64,000 nucleotides of DNA from Lasiodiplodia sp. COLG20 (taxonomy: Eukaryota > Ascomycota > Dothideomycetes > Botryosphaeriales > Botryosphaeriaceae), in assembly GCA_009801085.1 (NCBI GenBank), contig VNWV01000016.1:62001-126000 (forward strand), read 5' to 3'. A model generated the notes under the pieces. It ran no database searches. It was not told the DNA's origin and saw only the letters and a list, made by a program, of their open reading frames with translations. Positions 59,643-64,000 of the stretch are shown here, in pieces. The translations under genes and the position numbers were made by a program. Positions within the stretch are counted from its first letter, which is position 1; the number at the start of each line of letters is the position of its first letter.

Positions 59643-60501
59643 TTTCACTCAATTTGTCGGAATGGCCTGGTGTGAGCAACGTGGATGCTGGTTGTAGTAG
59701 TAGAGTGGAAGCACTGAATGAATTGACTTTTGCATGGCAGCGAGGCAGTTATATATGCTTTGGGACGCCGGCAGTTCACCTCACAAGCATTCCTCTACAT
59801 CGAAGCCTGTTGACGAAAATAGATTTCATTGGTCTGCTTGGGTTCCGATGTTCGCAAATTGGTCTATGAATCCTCCGAAGATACAGGTACCCACATGAGT
59901 GAATTCTAAAACTGGTCTCTCTGCATATTAACTCGTTTAGATTTTGCACGACCTAAAAGAAGAATACACTCCGTCAAGAGCCGCTGTGGAGCGGTGCTGA
60001 GGGGGTCGGATAAGATCTCAGCGATCCCTGTTAAGCGAATCCTTCTACACCCGAAAGGGATGAAATGTCGGTGTAACGCAGGTACATACTGCTGTAGGGA
60101 AACATCGGCGACTGAGTGGGGGGAGCGCTTGGAACATTGGTTTCGAGATTTCTTGGGGGCGGAAGGTCCCGTGCATCTTGCTGGATAGGGAAACCAAAAG
60201 TGGACGCCTCAGCAAACTGACGTCAATTTCAGGGGCATGTCATAGCTTTTCGAAGGTTTGGGGGCGGAAAGTCCGGTGTTGAACACGGACACCAACACCA
60301 AATGGTCCGCGAGCCTCACAGTTTGGTGAAAGGGTCCAGACCAACGCAATAGGGCCAAAGTGACCTTGGAATGAAAGTACTAAAGAGAACGTACATTTGA
60401 CGGTTCTTTGATCATCACCATCCTCAAGACTTCGAAGTCAAAGCCGCAGTGCAACCCAGATCACTGAAGCTTCTCGCATCACCTTTCTCTCCGTAAAAAC
60501 C
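59643..60501. promoter_or_regulatory. Divergent promoter of two secreted protein genes
   Basis: 859 bp. Two copies of TTGGGGGCGGAA(A/G)GTCC occur in the same orientation at 60153-60170 and 60258-60274. Open frames in the region are short and unsupported. Confidence 0.55.
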
Positions 60502-61119
60502 ATGCGTTTCCAGCCTTCTTCCTTCGCTTCTTTCTCTTTTGCTCTTGCAGCACTTGCCACTGCTGTCAGCGCCCTTCCTCTGGCAGACGATTCCACGGAT
60601 TTAAGCCCGCCTAGTCACAATATCACCGAAGTCGACAAACGCGCCAACGTCCTTCCTGAAGACTGCCAGTGGGCGCAGTACTTCACCGGCAATGTCGATT
60701 GCTACTTCAAGCATAAGGGCAGCGATGATTGGCTCAACTACATCGTCCAAATTACCCCTACCGGCCAGGATTCTGATGGCTGGTGTAAGGGCATCGAGGT
60801 AATTTTTTTTTCCTACAGGATCTCCTGAAAATCGAACGAGGGGGCTGATTGACTGCAGGATAACATTAAGGGGTCTTGTGGCAAGACCGTGGATCTCAAG
60901 GGCTGCAACAAGAAGTGGCAATGGAAGCAGATTCAAAACCCTGAGACAAACGAGGTGGCTGTAGCTTACGGAATTGACATGAACTTCCACTACAAGTGGC
61001 CGTGGAATGAGGAGACTCGGGATGCTGATTGCATCAAGGATGCCATCACCAAAGCTACCTGTGGCGCCTCTACTTCTTGGACACACGGTGGATGTTACAG
61101 ATGGGCCGACTATCACTAG
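60502..61119 (+). CDS. Small secreted cysteine-containing protein, 185 aa
   Basis: Exons 60502-60798 and 60859-61119. Signal peptide of about 25 residues ending in AVSALP, then a short propeptide with a Kex2-type site (VDKR) before ANVLPEDC. The mature domain has eight Cys and many Trp and Tyr (DWLNYIVQI, KKWQWKQI, FHYKWPWN, GGCYRWADYH), suggesting a compact disulphide-bonded fold. I do not recognise the family; it could be an effector-like or antimicrobial-type protein, without evidence for either. Confidence 0.78.
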
Positions 61120-61380
61120 CATTACGTATTCTCTCGGCAACTCAAGCAGGATGCATCGGATACCCATCATGCATGTCATAGTTCGTTAGCAATATATTAA
61201 ATTTCAGTTCCTATCTTTCTTCACGCAACAGGAAGGCCGGGTAAGATTATTTTCTATCTGGCTTGAGAGAAGTGTGTACTACTTCGTTCAACTCAGAAGT
61301 CGGCATGGTGCTCAGCAATAGAGTGAATAGCGGCGTCCATGGAGTAATCAGAACGTGTTTGTAATTGACTTGTACTGTAA

Positions 61381-63480
61381 TCATGCCGACACTATCTGTC
61401 CATCGCCCACCAGTGCCTCTTGCACACCTGTGTGATCATCAATATCATCTATAGAGAGGGGCTCACACTCGCTAATGTAGTAGCTGAGGTCTGCCCCTTT
61501 GAACGGGATTGTGCGAGATCGCAGAGCCTCGGATTCGTCAATGCCCAGGCCATCTCCAGAAGGATCCTCGATCCATGACATGCCCTTGCTCCAGTGAGCA
61601 AATCGATTCCCATGGTAGGTCCAACTGTAGTTCTCCCATTTGTTCTCGGCTAGAACTTGCATGTAGTGCAGCGAGCTTCCGGGCCACAGAGCGGTGACCT
61701 TGCCTCCAGGACCGGTTTTGACTAACCAAAGCGGACACGTGAGCTACATAAAATTCTTTCAAATCGAGACAAGAGTTAATGAGTAGCTTACACCAGCTTC
61801 TACAAGCTCCTGCCCAGACGGTATGTCTCATGAAGTTCTGGGTGTGTGTATCGAAATCTCTCTGGGCGGCTTCGATGACGTCAAATGTCTTGACATCCTC
61901 TCTTAGAACTTTACGGAGCATTCGAATGAAGTAATCGCTTGTCGCCTCAAGAGAACCTGTCAAAGCTCAGTTTCAACGAACATTGGATTTTCCAGCGTGA
62001 TATCATACCCATCAGGCTACCGTTTGAGATTGGTGTATTTGGTCCCAGGAAGATGAGATAGTTTGGGAACCCCGCCACGCCTGTTCCCATGTATGAGACA
62101 GGGTTTGATTCCCACAGATCTTGCAAGTTGTTGTTTTCCCTTCCGATGATGGGGAAGCGTGGTCGGAACGTTGTATCGAAGCCAGTAGCGGCAATCAGAA
62201 CATCTGCCCGTCGAACCTGACCACCAACGAGGATACCATCTTTCGCAATGGCTTCGATGGGTTCGAAAACAGCCTGCACGTTGGGCTTTTGCAGCGCCAC
62301 CAGATAACTTTCTCCGGGGTTGATCCGCCTGCATCCTACTTCAAAGGATGGAATCAGCCTCTTCTGCAAGTCCTCGTCTTTGATAAGATTCTTCATGCGC
62401 AACTCGAATTTGGCGCGCAGGTCCTGCTGCTCTTCAGTCGATTTGAAGAAAGCTTTGAACATGCCATTGAAATGGCTTTCCAACTCTTTCCTTGTCTTGA
62501 CTGAGAAGGTGGGATCGTCTCGGAACTGCTGCATGTCTTGCACTGTGTAAGGAGGATTGACGGGACCTTCTTGACTGTGTGCAAAAGGTGGGGAGATCCA
62601 TGAGGGTGTGCGAATGTAGACATCCACGTGGCCACATGTTTTCTGAATGCTGGGAAGAACTTGTACGGCACTTGCTCCCGCCCCAATTATTGCAACGTGT
62701 TTTCCCGAGAGATCCACGGACCCGTTCCAAGCAGCTGTGTGCAGCAGTTGGCCTTCGAAATCGGATAGACCTGCGATGTCAGGCATTCGGAAGTTGTTCA
62801 GAATGCCCCCGGCGTTGATAAGGACATCGCTCTCGACCGTTGCTTTGCCCTCTACTTCTACCTTCCACGTTCCTTGCTCCTCCTGCCAAATGGCGCCCAC
62901 TACCTTTGAGTTGTACCTGATGTACTTTTGGAGACCGAACCGTTTGCAAACTGATTTGAGGTACCTTTGAATTTCTTTTGATGTCGCATAACTACCAGAC
63001 AAAATTTGAGCTCGGCTAGCAACGAAGCGTGGAAAACCAGCAGAAGTGAAAGAGGCACTCACTATGTAGTCCAGTAAGGATTCGGGGCGAACGAATACTG
63101 GTAAATATGGCTCGGAACGTCACAAGCACACCCTGATTTACAATTGGTCAAAAGAACATCCAGATTGGACTTTGAGGATGTGGGGTTTTTACCTGGATAC
63201 CTGTTCTCGTGCCACGTTCCTCCCAGATCGCTGGACTTCTCGAAAAGCTGGAAGTCAACGTGGTCTGCTAGATGGGTTTGAAGCTTGTACGCTGGTTTTC
63301 TTCCTGATCAACACGTAGCCCACAAGAGTAATCGTCTGGATGAATGACTGACCCATGAGGATCCCAGATATCCTATTAGAGAATGATTAGAACCCACAAG
63401 AGAGATATTACGAGCTTTACTCACCCTGCTCCAACAATAATGCAGCGAAGTCGCCGTTTTGTTCGAGTCTGAGATGCCAT
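61381..63480 (-). CDS. FAD/NADPH Baeyer-Villiger-type monooxygenase
   Basis: Inserts oxygen next to a ketone or N/S-oxygenates a substrate. Seven exons: 63425-63480, 63353-63372, 63193-63291, 63063-63132, 62009-62991, 61792-61956 and 61381-61721 (577 aa). Exon 2 is only 20 bp. FAD fold GAGISG (residues 17-22), then DLGGTWHENRYPG, CACDVPSHIYQYSF, and the fingerprint FEGQLLHTAAWN, close to the BVMO FxGxxxHxxxW(P/D) motif but with Asn last. The NADPH fold is IIGAGASAVQ, and IAATGFDTTFRP and CRSWFKTG are typical late motifs. The start at 63480 is the only Met in the frame that leads into the FAD fold. It is 37 kb from the PKS cluster, so no link is implied. Confidence 0.9.
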
Positions 63481-64000
63481 TCTTTGGATAATGATCGCAA
63501 ATGCTGTGGCCGGGCACAAAACAATTTCCGAAGGACATTTGTCACTTAAATTCCGCATTGTTCCCCGCACTGGGGTATGCGCAATAGTTTCCTATCGATA
63601 GGGCGATATGTGATGATAAGACGGCGCGGGCCCGGGCCGGGCCGGCATCATGATCTGAGGCGGCTATCTCCATCAGAATCCGAGGCGGGTACCTCCGCCA
63701 AAATTTGGTGCTCAGTACGCTGGCTGGGTCCATGGCCCATATGCATTCGTACGGGCTGCCAGCTGTACATCCTATGCGTCTTTTCATTGGCATAGTAACG
63801 GACAGGATTGGGAGGTTAGCCGTCACAAATAGCGAGGCTCAGAATCCAGTCGGGCTTCCAAATTCGCATGAGTATTTTTCACCGTAGTGATCTACGCAGT
63901 CATTGAAACGACAAATGGTTACTTCATTACGCTCTATAAAGAGAGCGATCCCTTTTCTAGCGAGCCATAGCATTCTTCCAAATCTCGACTAGCGGTCCAT
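63481..64000. other. Right-edge region
   Basis: Upstream of the monooxygenase. Open frames at 63542-63826 (minus) and 63577-63887 (plus) overlap each other and have no motifs. Promoter sequence is expected here; nothing else recognised. Confidence 0.45.

Noticed and set aside
62992..63062. ORF start MSASFTSAGF as N-terminus of the monooxygenase
   Set aside because: That stretch is intron; the true N-terminus with the FAD fold lies upstream in four short exons.
61381..63480. Monooxygenase as a member of the meroterpenoid cluster
   Set aside because: Separated by about 37 kb and many unrelated genes; no shared promoter motif was seen.

Overview
The window is nuclear DNA of a filamentous ascomycete (Pezizomycotina). 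Nearly every gene carries short spliceosomal introns of about 43-93 bp with GT...AG ends, and the families present are typically fungal: iterative non-reducing PKS, Pyr4-type terpene cyclase, Zn2Cys6 regulators, LysM protein, killer-toxin-like chitinase and a PNP-NACHT-ankyrin NLR-like protein. I cannot name the species. Gene models below were built by hand from exon phase and motif continuity; exon lengths sum to whole codons in every model where exons are listed.

Positions 1 to about 24 kb hold a meroterpenoid biosynthetic gene cluster. Its parts are a methylating non-reducing PKS (running off the left edge), a GGPP synthase, a membrane terpene cyclase, a FAD epoxidase, a UbiA prenyltransferase, an AflR-like regulator, a short-chain dehydrogenase and two P450s. 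The inferred route is: aromatic methylated polyketide acid, geranylgeranylation by the UbiA enzyme with GGPP from the local synthase, epoxidation of the terminal olefin, protonation-initiated cyclisation, then oxidative tailoring. An 11-bp site (TCGGCNNCCGA) occurs in both bidirectional promoters of the terpenoid genes and is a candidate target of the cluster regulator. The TE or other release domain and the end of the methyltransferase lie outside the window.

From 24.4 to 37.5 kb come a rhodopsin-domain membrane protein, a very large secreted chitinase (1844 aa, 10 exons), a divergently transcribed secreted protein with about seven LysM units, and a protein of unknown function. A decayed second copy of the LysM gene sits about 18 kb away at 51.4-51.8 kb. 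From 37.8 to 47.3 kb there is a catabolic-looking group: Zn2Cys6 regulator, class II aldolase, ACS-family transporter, SDR and enoyl-CoA hydratase.

From 48 to 64 kb the genes are a small ABM-type protein, an M20 amidohydrolase, a small secreted protein, a PNP-NACHT-ankyrin protein ending in a SPRY domain (1534 aa, 6 exons), two divergently transcribed small secreted proteins and a Baeyer-Villiger-type monooxygenase. Several promoters contain short tandem or dispersed repeats. No tRNA, rRNA, CRISPR or intact transposon was recognised.
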